64,000 nucleotides of DNA, taken from the NCBI RefSeq assembly GCF_017876165.1, contig NZ_JAGINQ010000007.1:1-64000 (forward strand), given 5' to 3'. The DNA is from Azospirillum soli. GTDB taxonomy: Bacteria; Pseudomonadota; Alphaproteobacteria; Azospirillales; Azospirillaceae. The translations under genes and the position numbers were made by a program. Every line of letters starts with the position of its first letter. Positions within the stretch are counted from its first letter, which is position 1. This document shows, piece by piece, positions 7,708 to 17,009 of this stretch. The notes under the pieces are model-generated. The model ran no database searches and had not been told where the DNA came from. It worked only from the letters and a program-made list of their open reading frames with translations.

Positions 7708-9927
7708 CTACGCCGACGCGACGGCCGGCTCCGATTCGGGCTCGGGCGGGTTGTGGCGGTCGCCGACCAGCGGCACGGCGATGGAGAAGACCGTCCCCTT
7801 GCCCACCGTGGAGCGGACGCCGACCCGGTGGCCCAGAATCTGCGCGGTGCGGCGGACGATGGACAGGCCGAGACCAAGGCCGCGCCCGGCGTCGGGCTGG
7901 TCGGCGCCGCAGCGGTAGAAATCCTCGAAGATGCGCTGCTGCTGGTCGGCGGGGATGCCGGGGCCGGTGTCCCACACCTCGATGGCGAGTTGCCCGCCGC
8001 GACGGCGGCACCCCAGCAGGATGCGCCCGGACACCGTGTAACGCAGCGCGTTGACCAGCAGGTTGCGCACCATGCGCTCCAACAGCACCGGGTCGCTGTG
8101 CACGATGGCGGAGGTCGGCACCATGCGCAGCGACAGCCCCTTGCCGGTCGCCTGATCGGCGATCTCGGTGGCGAGCCGGTCGGCGATCTCCTGGAAGGGG
8201 AAGGATTGCGGGCGCGGCTTGACGGTTCCCGACTCCAGCGCCGAGGTGTCGAGCAGGTTGTTGAGCAGCGTGTTGCCGGTGGCCAGCGCCTCGCCCAACT
8301 TGACGGCCACCTCCTGCTGCTTGGGGTCGGTCAGCCTAGCCGACAGGATGTGGTGGAACAGGCTCATGGCCTGGAAGGGCTGGCGCAGGTCGTGGCTGGC
8401 GGCGGCCAGGAAGCGCGACTTGGCGAGGTTGGCACTTTCCGCCTCGGCGTGCGCCTCGGCCAGCGCCTCGCGGATCAGGACGCCTTCCGTGATGTCGATG
8501 GAAGCGCAGATCACGCCGGTGACCACCCCGGTGTCGTCGCGCAACGGCTCCACGATCAGGTCGAAGACCTGCTCGCGCCCGAGTGAGGTGACCCGCACCT
8601 CCTGCCGGCTGCCGATGCCGGTTTCCAGCACTGGGCGCTTGGCCGCGTCGAGCTTGGCCGCGTCCTCCGGCGAATAGAGGTCGGCGTGGGTGCGGCCGAT
8701 GTAGACCTCCGCCGGGCGCGGGGTCTGGGGGTTGTACATCCAGATGTAGCGCAGGTTGCGGTCCTGGCTGAACACCGCCACCCGCGAATGGCGCAGCGCC
8801 AGCCGAAACCGCTCCTCGCTTTCCCGCAGCGCACGGGCCATGGCGGCGCGGGCCCGCGCCTCGGTCTGCAGCAGGCGCTTGGCCTGGGCCTCGCGCCGGG
8901 TGTAGCCGGCGAGCCCCAGCGTCAGCAAAATTCCCATCGCCAGCACCGCCAAGGCCGCGTAGTCGGTGCGGGCGATCAGTGGGGCCGGCGGCACCGCCAG
9001 CACCACCTGCCAGCGCAGCCCGCCGACATCCAGGTCATGCCGAAAGGTCTTGACGCCCGTGAGAACCGATTCCGCGGGGGACGGCGGACGCACCACCGCG
9101 CCGCCTTCGGACCAGGCCGACAGGACCCGCTTTCCTTCCGGCGCCACCGTATCCAGCACATACACGTCGCCGTGCGCCGGCCGCACCCGATCCACCGCTT
9201 CCTTCAGCAGTTGATCGACGCCGAACACCGCCCACAGAAAGCCGGCCATTTCCGCGCATCGCTGCGCCGGGTCGTCGCGTTCGGCGCCGCGCCGATAGAC
9301 CGGCAGGTACAGGATGAAGCCACGGCCGAGCCCTTCCCGCCCCGGCGGGGTCAGCGCGTCGGCCGCGACCATCGCGCCGGTCGCGCAGGATTTGCCCAGG
9401 ACCGGCACCCGGTCGGGCACCGAGGCGATGTTGATGCCGAAGCCGAAGGAGGCCCGCTCCACCGGTTCCAGCAGGACGTTGACGAACAGATCCTCCCCCG
9501 GAGCCATGGCGGAGGGCGGCGGCCCGGCGACGTTGCGCACGGCGAAGTCGAGAAGGCCGGCCAGACGCATCTCCACCTCAAGCCCCGGCGCCTCGACCGC
9601 CGTGACGCGGCGCGCCCAGCCGACCGCCCGCAGGCTGGGGAACAGGGGGAGCATCGGCCGGGTCGCGTCGGCGAAGCCTTCACGGCTGACCGGCATCGTC
9701 CCGGAAAAGGGCGAGCGCATCGCGCGCAGCAGCAGGGCGTGGCTGTCGATCCGCTCCTTCAGGGCATCGTGCAGCTGGATCGCCTGCCGTTCCAGAAGCG
9801 CGCCTTCGACCTCCCGGCTGGCCTGGCGCATCTGAACGAAGGCGCCGGCGGACAGCGCCAGACCGGCGGCCACCAGAACCGGAACCGCCAGAGAACCGCC
9901 TTTTCTTTGCTTGGCCCAGAACGCCAT
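7708..9927 (-). CDS. CHASE-PAS sensor histidine kinase
   Basis: A 739-residue membrane sensor. TM1 is about residues 13-32, a CHASE periplasmic domain about 40-310, TM2 about 322-342, a PAS domain about 372-480, then HisKA with the phospho-acceptor His512 in AAASHDLRQPF and a HATPase_c domain (N-box NLLVNALRYT, G-box DTGPGIP, GLGLGLSIV). All kinase residues look intact. The CHASE domain suggests a small extracellular ligand. The neighbour on the same strand (10152-11564) has the same HATPase layout but is degenerate, so the two may work as a pair. The cognate response regulator is not obvious. Confidence 0.9.
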   Translation of the reverse strand: MAFWAKQRKGGSLAVPVLVAAGLALSAGAFVQMRQASREVEGALLERQAIQLHDALKERIDSHALLLRAMRSPFSGTMPVSREGFADATRPMLPLFPSLRAVGWARRVTAVEAPGLEVEMRLAGLLDFAVRNVAGPPPSAMAPGEDLFVNVLLEPVERASFGFGINIASVPDRVPVLGKSCATGAMVAADALTPPGREGLGRGFILYLPVYRRGAERDDPAQRCAEMAGFLWAVFGVDQLLKEAVDRVRPAHGDVYVLDTVAPEGKRVLSAWSEGGAVVRPPSPAESVLTGVKTFRHDLDVGGLRWQVVLAVPPAPLIARTDYAALAVLAMGILLTLGLAGYTRREAQAKRLLQTEARARAAMARALRESEERFRLALRHSRVAVFSQDRNLRYIWMYNPQTPRPAEVYIGRTHADLYSPEDAAKLDAAKRPVLETGIGSRQEVRVTSLGREQVFDLIVEPLRDDTGVVTGVICASIDITEGVLIREALAEAHAEAESANLAKSRFLAAASHDLRQPFQAMSLFHHILSARLTDPKQQEVAVKLGEALATGNTLLNNLLDTSALESGTVKPRPQSFPFQEIADRLATEIADQATGKGLSLRMVPTSAIVHSDPVLLERMVRNLLVNALRYTVSGRILLGCRRRGGQLAIEVWDTGPGIPADQQQRIFEDFYRCGADQPDAGRGLGLGLSIVRRTAQILGHRVGVRSTVGKGTVFSIAVPLVGDRHNPPEPESEPAVASA

Positions 9928-10151
9928 ACCAATCCACCGGGGAATGCCACCCCAGAATTATACAAACCGTTGAATAAATCGAAAAGGGGAAAGCCACCCC
10001 CTCTTCCGATTGGAATACAAAGCGCAAAAGCAGGTTAGGGTCTCTGCATTCCTTTCCTAAAGGTAAATTTTTGTCGATTCCTTCATGTCAATTCGGAAAC
10101 ACCCATGAATGCATCGTCATCCTGGACGGTTGATCCGATTCATTTGATTAC

Positions 10152-11564
10152 TCAGGATTTCAGGCGTTCGCGGCCGAGCAGGCGGGCGACGGCGGCGCGC
10201 AACGCCAGCGGCGCCACCGGCTTGTGCAGCAGCGGATAGCCGGACAGCCGCGCCTCGCGCAGCCGCATGGGATCGGTGTCGCCGGTCAGGATCAGGCCCG
10301 GCAGATCGGCGTTCAGCGCCTTGGCGATCTGCCGGATGGCGACGATTCCGTTGGCTGCGCCCTTCAGCCGCAGGTCGGAAATCACCAGATCGGGCGCTTG
10401 CGGGGATGGGCCGAGCCGGTCGAGCGCCGCGTCGTAGGACTCCGCCCCGATCACCGCGCAGCCCCATTGGCCGAGCAGCGCGCCCAGCGCGTCGAGCACC
10501 ATCGGGTCGTCCTCAATCACCAGCACGCGGGCGAGGCTGACGTCCGGATTCCGCTCCGGCGCGCCGGAGTCCTGGGCGGGAAAGGCGGAGGGATCGTCCT
10601 CGCTCTCGTCCGCCTGCGGGACCACCACGGCGAACATGGTGCCGCGCCCTTCCACCCAATCCACCTCCAACCGATGGCCGAGCCGCCGCGCCAGCCCGCG
10701 CGCCAGCCGAAGCCCGAGGTCGAGCGGGCCATCCCCGTCGGGGCGCTGCAATTCCTCGCGCAAGGCGCGCAGTTGCTCGGGCGGCAGGACGCGGCCGGTG
10801 TCCCACAGTTCGATGCGCAGGTCGCCGCCGCGCCGCCGCCCCCCGATCACGATCCGCCCCCGCACGGTGCGGCGCAGGGCGTCCGCGACGAAACCCTGAA
10901 GGATGCGCTCCAGCAGCGTGGGGTCGGTGCGCACGCGGACCGAGCAGGGCATCACTGAAAAGCGCAGCCCCTGCGCGTCGAAACGGGGGGCGGCGTCCAG
11001 CGCCAGCCGCATCAGGATGCCGTTGAGCACGGGCGAGCCGACGTCCGGCTGCATCAGGCCGGCCTGCAACCGTACGAGATCGAAATGGCCGTCCACCATG
11101 CCCTTCATGGATTGGATGGCGTTGCCCATGGAGGCGAGCAGGTCGCGGGTCACCGGGTCGCTGCCGACCCCGCCGGCCCGGCCATCCATGTTTCGACCTT
11201 CCGTGATCCGCCCTTCCAGGGCGCCCAGCAGCAGCGACAGCGCGGCCAGGGGCTGGCGCAGGTCGTGGCTGGCGGCGGCAAACAGGCGGCCGGACAGGTC
11301 GGCGCCCATCCGGCTGTTCTCGGGCGGGCTGTTCTCGGGCGGGCCGCTCGCAGGCCTGGCACCCACGCGGCGCAGGAAACCGCCGCCGGACAGCGGCAGG
11401 TCCGTCACCGCACGATCGGCGAACAGCGGCGCCAGCGCGTCGGACGGCGCGCCGTTCGCCAGCCGTCCGGCGGCGCCGGGCAGGGCTGCCGCCGCCTCGT
11501 CCCAGGCGGCAAGCCGGCCTTGGGAGTCGAAGACCAGCGTCGCGCCGCCCTCATGGCCGCCCAT
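10152..11564 (-). CDS. Degenerate histidine kinase with C-terminal receiver
   Basis: About 470 residues: a short N-terminal PAS-like piece, a HisKA helix with ASHDLRQPL (His100), a HATPase-like domain and a receiver domain (about 345-470) with acidic pocket EDD, phospho-Asp397 in VISDLRL, and the Thr and Lys positions. The ATPase looks damaged: the N-box Asn is Asp (FVADALRRT) and the G-box reads DTGRVLP. I infer a pseudokinase that may serve as receiver or phosphatase for the kinase at 7708-9927. Start 11564 has GGAGGG 7 nt upstream; 11600 and 11642 are alternatives without a ribosome site. A 15-bp tandem duplication (11312-11341) encodes PPENSPPENS. Confidence 0.8.
   Translation of the reverse strand: MGGHEGGATLVFDSQGRLAAWDEAAAALPGAAGRLANGAPSDALAPLFADRAVTDLPLSGGGFLRRVGARPASGPPENSPPENSRMGADLSGRLFAAASHDLRQPLAALSLLLGALEGRITEGRNMDGRAGGVGSDPVTRDLLASMGNAIQSMKGMVDGHFDLVRLQAGLMQPDVGSPVLNGILMRLALDAAPRFDAQGLRFSVMPCSVRVRTDPTLLERILQGFVADALRRTVRGRIVIGGRRRGGDLRIELWDTGRVLPPEQLRALREELQRPDGDGPLDLGLRLARGLARRLGHRLEVDWVEGRGTMFAVVVPQADESEDDPSAFPAQDSGAPERNPDVSLARVLVIEDDPMVLDALGALLGQWGCAVIGAESYDAALDRLGPSPQAPDLVISDLRLKGAANGIVAIRQIAKALNADLPGLILTGDTDPMRLREARLSGYPLLHKPVAPLALRAAVARLLGRERLKS
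11312..11341. repeat. 15-bp tandem duplication in coding sequence
   Basis: Two exact copies of GGCTGTTCTCGGGCG (11312-11326, 11327-11341), in frame in the kinase-receiver gene, giving a repeated five-residue PPENS-type unit in a linker just before the HisKA helix. Likely replication slippage. Confidence 0.85.
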
Positions 11565-11876
11565 TTGCGGCCCTCCGTGAGTGCTCGTTCCCTCGGACAT
11601 CGTGTGCCGCGCATCCCCCGGTATGCTCGGTTCCTCATGCACAGGCTACGGGTCTTTGGGGCGGGATCAAGCCGGCCATTGGACAGAGACCGGACAGAGC
11701 CCCGGGAGACGCCGCGCCGAGATCAGGCCGCCGTCAGCATTCCATAAAGTTTTACGCAAAGGCAATGAAGATTTGAGGAGAGCCGGATACCGCTCGGACA
11801 CGGCACGCCAAGTAACCGGCACAATCGCGACAAATCATTTATTGATTGTTAGTGATTGTTTTTGGATTCTGACGGC
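11565..11876. other. 312-bp divergent region between two kinase genes
   Basis: Holds the promoters of both kinase genes. Near the plus-strand gene there is a pair of direct repeats TGATTGTT at 11843-11850 and 11853-11860 with a 10-bp period (one helical turn), typical of a transcription factor site. The part nearest 11564 could alternatively encode up to 26 extra residues of the minus-strand kinase. Confidence 0.5.
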
Positions 11877-13130
11877 ATGGCCGCCGGACTCCTCGCCCCT
11901 CCCCCGATTCAAACGCCGGACGCGTCCAGTCCGGGCGAGACGGCGCTTCTCGCCACGACTCTTCTCGCCAGCCTGCCCGACGCGGTCGTTTCTCTGGCGG
12001 CGGTGCGGTCCGGAAACGGAGCGGTGACGGATTTCGAGTGGCAAACGGCCAATCCGGCGGCGCTGCGGATGTTCGGCGGGCGGCTGGCCGGACGGCGGTT
12101 GCGCGGCGACGGCGCCAACGGCGGCTGCGTCGGCCTGTTCGCCTGCCTGATGGAGTGCATGACGAGCGGCCGGAGCGTGCAGCGCGTGCTGACGGTGGGG
12201 AATTCCCGCTGGCGCATCGCGGCTGGACCCTCGGCAAACGGAGTCGGCGCCACCATCATCGACCTCGGCCCCGAAAAGACGGAGGGCGGCTCGCCCGCCG
12301 CGCTGATCGCGGAGCTGCGCGCCCGCGAGACCGAAGCCCGCGCCGCCCGCCGCGAGGCGGAGCGCGCCAGCCGCGCCAAGAGCGAATTCCTCGCCCACAT
12401 GAGCCACGAGCTGCGCACGCCGCTGAACGCGGTGCTGGGCTTCGCGGAACTGTTGCTGGACGAGACCTTCGGGCCGCTCGGCTCCGCCCGCTACCGCGCC
12501 TATGCCGAGGACATCCACCAGAGCGGGGCGCATCTGCTGGCGCTGATCAACGACATCCTCGACCTGTCGCGCATCGAGGCCGGGCGGATGGAGCTGCGGG
12601 AGGAAGGCGTCGACGTGGCGGAGACCGCGCGCCAGACCACGGCCATGGTCGCCGAACAGGCGATCGAGCGCGGCGTGATCCTGGCTTCCGATCTGTCCGA
12701 CGACATGCCGCTGCTGCTCGGCGACTCCCGCGCGCTGAAGCAGATGCTGCTGAACCTGCTGTCCAACGCGATCAAGTTCACGCCCGCCGGGGGGCAGGTG
12801 CTGCTGACCGCCAGCCAGTTGCCCGACGGCGGCATCGGCCTGATGGTCGCGGACACCGGCGTCGGCATCGCCGAGGAAAACATCGCCCGCGTGCTGGAGC
12901 CGTTCGGGCGCGGCGACATCGCCACCGCCCGCCAGTCGGAGGGCACCGGCCTCGGTCTGCCCATCGTGAAGCGGCTGATGGAGTTGCACGGCGGCCGGCT
13001 GGATCTGGCAAGCGAGCCCGGCGTCGGCACCACCGCCATCCTGATCTTCCCGGCCGAGCGCGGCATCCCCCGCACCGCCATCGCACCCTTCCCGCAGCAG
13101 GCCAGACCGGAGCAACGGCAGCGGCGGTGA
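11877..13130 (+). CDS. Soluble sensor histidine kinase
   Basis: A cytoplasmic kinase of about 417 residues. The N-terminal part (about 25-130) looks like a divergent PAS domain; a coiled coil (about 140-168) leads to HisKA with His177 in AHMSHELRTPLNAVLGFAELL and a complete HATPase_c domain (N-box NLLSNAIKFTPAG, G1 DTGVGI, G2 GTGLGLPI). The frame also opens at a TTG 21 nt upstream; the ATG at 11877 was chosen, but neither has a strong ribosome site. It is followed by mmcB and a receiver-Hpt gene on the same strand, so the three are probably co-transcribed and the receiver protein is the likely partner. Confidence 0.88.
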   Translation: MAAGLLAPPPIQTPDASSPGETALLATTLLASLPDAVVSLAAVRSGNGAVTDFEWQTANPAALRMFGGRLAGRRLRGDGANGGCVGLFACLMECMTSGRSVQRVLTVGNSRWRIAAGPSANGVGATIIDLGPEKTEGGSPAALIAELRARETEARAARREAERASRAKSEFLAHMSHELRTPLNAVLGFAELLLDETFGPLGSARYRAYAEDIHQSGAHLLALINDILDLSRIEAGRMELREEGVDVAETARQTTAMVAEQAIERGVILASDLSDDMPLLLGDSRALKQMLLNLLSNAIKFTPAGGQVLLTASQLPDGGIGLMVADTGVGIAEENIARVLEPFGRGDIATARQSEGTGLGLPIVKRLMELHGGRLDLASEPGVGTTAILIFPAERGIPRTAIAPFPQQARPEQRQRR

Positions 13131-13241
13131 CGCGCGGTTGCCGAATGGCCGTCCCTGAAATGCCATCCCTGAATTGCCTCTTGGCGCGGAGGCGGAGGCG
13201 GTTCATGGTGGCCGCTTCGTTCATGAAGCGTTCCGATCAGA

Positions 13242-13712
13242 ATGACCGACGATCTTCCCTCAGAACTCAACATCGGCGGCGCCCCACCGATCTTTCGCGG
13301 CGTGCGGCGGGCGCTCGCCGCGCGCGGTTTTGCCAGCATGGTGGAATTCCGCCTCGCCTGCGGCCGGCGCGCCGATGTGCTGGCAATGGACGAGGCCGGC
13401 ACCATCGTCATCGTCGAGGTGAAGAGCGGGGTCGCCGACTTCCGCTCCGACCAGAAATGGCCGGAGTATCGGGACTGGTGCGACGCCTTCTACTTCGCCG
13501 TGGACGACGCCTTCCCGACCGAACTGATCCCCGAGGACTGCGGCCTGATGGTCGCCGACGCCTATGGCGCGGAGGTGCTGCGCGAAGCGCCGGAGTGCAA
13601 GTTGGCTCCAGCCCGGCGCAAGACGCTGATCCTGCGCGCAGCCCTGACCGGAGCCGGGCGGCTGCACCGCCTTGAAGACCCCGCCTTCACGCAAAGCGAC
13701 ACTCCGGTATGA
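13242..13712 (+). CDS. mmcB: MmcB family DNA repair protein
   Basis: A 156-residue protein of the MmcB family (needed for mitomycin C resistance in Caulobacter). It has a PD-(D/E)xK nuclease-like core: RADVLAMDEAGTIVIVEVKSG (about 46-66), where Asp48, Glu62 and Lys64 would form the active site, followed by DFRSDQKWPEY. Alphaproteobacterial in distribution and normal in length. It lies 112 bp after the kinase gene and about 90 bp before the receiver-Hpt gene; the association with a phosphorelay is unexpected for a repair protein and may be accidental. Confidence 0.9.
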   Translation: MTDDLPSELNIGGAPPIFRGVRRALAARGFASMVEFRLACGRRADVLAMDEAGTIVIVEVKSGVADFRSDQKWPEYRDWCDAFYFAVDDAFPTELIPEDCGLMVADAYGAEVLREAPECKLAPARRKTLILRAALTGAGRLHRLEDPAFTQSDTPV

Positions 13713-13802
13713 ATTGAAGGCGTGCGACCGAACGCCCGTGGACAGGACGCCAGGGACCGGTATAGCCGATGCCGTGATGACGGAATCGACGAGGGCGAGA
13801 TT

Positions 13803-14573
13803 GTGACCGACGAGCTTCCGCCGCTGCACATCCTGCTGGCCGAGGACGAGCCGGTAAGCCAGCGGGTCGCCGCGATGCTGCTGGGCCGCGCCGGGCACGC
13901 GGTGACCGTGGTCGGCGATGGCCGCGCCGCGCTGGAGGCGGTGCGGGGCGAGCGCTTCGACCTCGTGCTGATGGACCTGCGCATGCCGGAGATGGACGGG
14001 GCCGAGGCGGCGCGGCGCATCCGCGCCCTGCCCGACCGAGCGCGCGTGCGCATCGTCATGCTGACCGCCAGCGCCATCCCCGAGGACCGTGACCTCTGCC
14101 ATGCCGCCGGGGCCGACGCGGTGGTGGAAAAACCCTTGCGGCTCGACACTCTGCAACCGGTGCTGGAGCGGCTGTTCGCCATCGACGGGCCACTCCTGCA
14201 GCGGGAACCGGCCGGGACGGCCCCGCCGGACTTCAATCTGGACGCCATCCGGCAGATGCGCGAACACCTGCCGGCCGAGCGCGTTTCCGCCCTGATCGGC
14301 GGCACGGTCGCCACGTTGCGCCAATACCAAGCCGCCTTGGCCGACGCCTGGGCGGCCGGCGACAGCGTAACGGTCGGCTCCATGGCGCACAAGATCGCCG
14401 GGGTGGCGGGGATCTACGGCTGCATGGCCCTGCGCGCCGCCGCGCAAGAGTTGGAGCGGGCGGTCGAGACGGGCGACGGCGACGCGGCGGCCCTGCGCCG
14501 GCAACTGGACGACGCCTTCACCCCGGCGCTTGCCATGCTGGAGACGCAGCGCGCCGGCCTCGCCGGAGCGTAG
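13803..14573 (+). CDS. Response regulator with C-terminal Hpt domain
   Basis: A 256-residue two-domain phosphorelay protein. The receiver (residues 8-125) has the EDE acidic pair, phospho-Asp58 in LVLMDLRMPEMDG, Thr88 in MLTAS and Lys110 in VVEKPLR. The Hpt domain (about 150-250) carries the phospho-His196 in GSMAHKIAGVAGIYG. It can therefore accept phosphate from a kinase and pass it on. A GTG start at 13803 is chosen; the frame also opens with GTG at 13722, whose extra 27 residues do not look conserved. Likely partner: the kinase at 11877-13130 in the same cluster. Confidence 0.85.
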   Translation: MTDELPPLHILLAEDEPVSQRVAAMLLGRAGHAVTVVGDGRAALEAVRGERFDLVLMDLRMPEMDGAEAARRIRALPDRARVRIVMLTASAIPEDRDLCHAAGADAVVEKPLRLDTLQPVLERLFAIDGPLLQREPAGTAPPDFNLDAIRQMREHLPAERVSALIGGTVATLRQYQAALADAWAAGDSVTVGSMAHKIAGVAGIYGCMALRAAAQELERAVETGDGDAAALRRQLDDAFTPALAMLETQRAGLAGA

Positions 14574-14621
14574 CGCCACTCAACACGCGCCGAGCGGGCC
14601 TCCCTTTTCCCTCGAATCCTT

Positions 14622-14650
14622 TTGAAACGTTTGACCCCGAAAAATATGGG
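14622..14650 (+). promoter_or_regulatory. Candidate sigma-70 promoter of the 4Fe-4S gene
   Basis: TTGAAA (14622-14627) and TATGGG (14645-14650) are separated by 17 bp in an AT-rich patch 75 bp before the start codon at 14726. The -10 element is imperfect. An overlapping TTGACC at 14631-14636 is an alternative -35. Confidence 0.35.
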
Positions 14651-14725
14651 TCGCAACGCCCGCGCTGTATGGATATGTACGGATGAGGAACAAGGCCACG
14701 AGCCTGAGGGAAGAGGGTTTTGGGG

Positions 14726-16813
14726 ATGAAGATCAACGGCCGGACGGTGCTCGTCTGCGATTGCGCCCACACGATGGCGCTCGACGGGAAGGCGCTGGCT
14801 CACGCTTGCGGGGCTGAAGGCGACGCCGGAGTGGCGACCCAGCTGTGCCGCAGCCAGCTGGAACGGTTCGAGGCGCGGGTGAAGGGCGCCGCCTCCCCCC
14901 TGCTGGTCGCCTGCACGCAGGAAGCCCCCCTGTTCGCCGAGGTCGCCGGTGAGGACAACCCGGACCTCCCCCTCTCCTTCACCAACATCCGCGAGCGCGC
15001 CGGCTGGTCGGCGGAGGGCGACAAGGCCCTGTCGAAGATCGCCGCCTTGCTGGCCGAAGCGGCGATGGACATTCCGCCGACCGGGACCATCACCCTGAAA
15101 TCCGAAGGCGTCTGCCTCGTCTACGGCACCGACGAGCGGGCCATCGAGGCAGCCAAGCAGCTGTCCTCCAGCCTGGACGTCACGGTCCTGCTGAAGAACC
15201 CCAAGGACGTCGCCCCGCCGCGCGTCATGGACGTGCCGGTGTTCAAGGGCACGCTGCGCGCCGTGAAGGGCTGGCTCGGCAACTTCGAGGTCGTGGTGGA
15301 CGACTACGCCCCGGCCAACCCGGCTTCCCGCGCGGTGTTGCAGTTCGAGCCGGCGCGTCAGGGGGCCTCGTCGCGGTGCGACGTGATCGTGGACCTGACC
15401 GGCGGCACACCGCTCTTCCCGGCCCACGGCAAGCGCGACGGCTATCTGCGCCCCGATCCCGACAGCCCGGCCCAGGTCGCCAAGGCGCTGTTCGAGGCCG
15501 CCGATCTGGTCGGCGAATTCGAGAAGCCGCGCTACGTCGATTTCAAGGCCGACCTCTGCGCCCATTCGCGCAGCCGCAAGACCGGCTGCACCCGTTGCCT
15601 GGACGTCTGCCCGACCGGCGCGATCACGCCGAACGGCGACCATGTGGCGATCGACCCGCACATCTGCGCCGGCTGCGGTTCCTGCGCGGCGGTCTGCCCG
15701 ACCGGGGCCAGCACCTACGCCCTGCCGCCCATGCAGACGGTGTACGAGCGGCTGCGCACGCTGATGTCCGCCTATGCAAAGGCGGGCGGGACGGAGGCGG
15801 TCCTGCTGGTCCACGACCCGCGCCACGGCGACGAGGTCATCTCGCTGATGGCGCGGCACGGGCGCGGCTTGCCGGCCCGCGTGCTGCCCTTCGCGGTGAA
15901 CGAGGTGACACAGCTGGGCTTCGACTTCTTCGCGGTCGCCTTGGCCTATGGCGCGACGCAGGTGCGCGTGCTGACCGGGCCGGGCAACGCGGGCGAGACG
16001 GCGGGGCTGGCGAGCCAGATCGGGCTGGCGGAGACGGCTCTGTCGGGCCTCGGCTACGGGTCGGGGCGCGTGTCGATCATCGAAGCGATGGACCCGGAGG
16101 CGGTCGAGGCGGAGTTGTGGGGGCTGCCCCGTCAGGCTGGGCCGGCGGCGGGCATGTTCCTGCCGATGGGCGGCAAGCGCACGGTGACCATGCTGGCGCT
16201 GCGGCACCTGCACAAGGTCGCGCCGCAGCCGGTGGAGGTCCTGCCGCTGGCGCCGGGCGCGCCGTTCGGCCGGCTTCAGGTGAATGTCGAGGGCTGCACG
16301 CTCTGCCTGTCCTGCGTCGGCGCCTGCCCGACCGGCGCCCTGCTGGACAACGCCGACAAGCCGATGCTGTCCTTCTCCCAGGACGCCTGCGTGCAGTGCG
16401 GCCTGTGCAAGAACACCTGCCCGGAGAAGGTCATCGCCCTGGTGCCGGAGATCGACTTCCGCGACAGCGCGCGCGGCGCCAAGGTCATCAAGGAGGAGGA
16501 ACCCTTCTGCTGCGTGAAGTGCGGCAAGCCCTTCGCCACCAAGTCCTCCATCGAGAAGATCGTGGCGGCGCTGGCCGGCAAGCACGCGATGTTCGCCACG
16601 CCGGAGGCGGCCAACCGCATGCGCATGTGCGGCGACTGCCGCGTGGTGGACCAGTTCGAGCAGGGCGACGCCCCCTTCGCGCTGGGCGCCCCGCGCGTGC
16701 CGCGTACGACCGACGACGACCTGCGCGACCGCGAGCTGGCGCGGGCGGCGCAGGCGGGTGGCGGCCAAGGCAATGGCGGCCGGGATCCGGACGACACGGG
16801 CAGCCGTCACTGA
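14726..16813 (+). CDS. Multi-cluster 4Fe-4S ferredoxin-like protein, 695 aa
   Basis: A cytoplasmic iron-sulfur protein. Two ferredoxin modules are visible: around residues 288-330 (GCTRCLDVCPTG and CAGCGSCAAVCPTG) and around 524-570 (GCTLCLSCVGACPTG and CVQCGLCKNTCPE), enough for four 4Fe-4S clusters. A C-terminal Cys pair set, FCCVKCGKP and MCGDC (about 595-640), looks like a metal-binding ribbon, and an N-terminal CDC motif follows the first strand. Proteins of this build usually sit with DUF3305/DUF3306, a TorD chaperone and a formate dehydrogenase; here the only molybdenum link is moaA, about 200 bp downstream on the same strand. Probably an electron carrier for molybdoenzyme maturation or activity. 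Confidence 0.82.
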   Translation: MKINGRTVLVCDCAHTMALDGKALAHACGAEGDAGVATQLCRSQLERFEARVKGAASPLLVACTQEAPLFAEVAGEDNPDLPLSFTNIRERAGWSAEGDKALSKIAALLAEAAMDIPPTGTITLKSEGVCLVYGTDERAIEAAKQLSSSLDVTVLLKNPKDVAPPRVMDVPVFKGTLRAVKGWLGNFEVVVDDYAPANPASRAVLQFEPARQGASSRCDVIVDLTGGTPLFPAHGKRDGYLRPDPDSPAQVAKALFEAADLVGEFEKPRYVDFKADLCAHSRSRKTGCTRCLDVCPTGAITPNGDHVAIDPHICAGCGSCAAVCPTGASTYALPPMQTVYERLRTLMSAYAKAGGTEAVLLVHDPRHGDEVISLMARHGRGLPARVLPFAVNEVTQLGFDFFAVALAYGATQVRVLTGPGNAGETAGLASQIGLAETALSGLGYGSGRVSIIEAMDPEAVEAELWGLPRQAGPAAGMFLPMGGKRTVTMLALRHLHKVAPQPVEVLPLAPGAPFGRLQVNVEGCTLCLSCVGACPTGALLDNADKPMLSFSQDACVQCGLCKNTCPEKVIALVPEIDFRDSARGAKVIKEEEPFCCVKCGKPFATKSSIEKIVAALAGKHAMFATPEAANRMRMCGDCRVVDQFEQGDAPFALGAPRVPRTTDDDLRDRELARAAQAGGGQGNGGRDPDDTGSRH

Positions 16814-16928
16814 CGTTCGATGTCGGAGGCGCGATGCGGGAGGCTTGATCGCCGTCAAGCCACGGCTTGGCGGCCTGTGTTCTCCTGATGGTGATGATCA
16901 AAGGGGCGCATTTTTCGTTCCAAGGTCC

Positions 16929-16952
16929 TATATTCGTTCGACGGACGAAGCG
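16929..16952 (+). promoter_or_regulatory. Possible moaA promoter with leader hairpin
   Basis: A TATATT hexamer (16929-16934) lies in the gap before moaA, overlapped by a short hairpin with TTCGTTC and GGACGAA arms (about 16935-16951). I looked for a molybdenum-cofactor riboswitch here and could not make out its conserved core. Confidence 0.3.
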
Positions 16953-17009
16953 TCATGATCGCGGGTCCGAGCCAGAACGAACCGGATCCCCAGGGGGAGG
17001 AGCCAGACG

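Noticed and set aside
12038..13675. 545-codon plus-strand frame overlapping kinase and mmcB genes
   Set aside because: Out-of-frame Arg-rich shadow spanning two real genes; no motif.
14414..16858. 814-codon open frame opposite the 4Fe-4S gene
   Set aside because: Shadow frame; the opposite strand has clear ferredoxin motifs.
16887..16901. FNR-like half-sites TGATGGTGATGATCA before moaA
   Set aside because: Spacing between the half-sites does not fit the 4-bp requirement.
16814..17009. Molybdenum-cofactor riboswitch before moaA
   Set aside because: I found only one short hairpin and not the conserved core of that RNA; a covariance-model search would be decisive.
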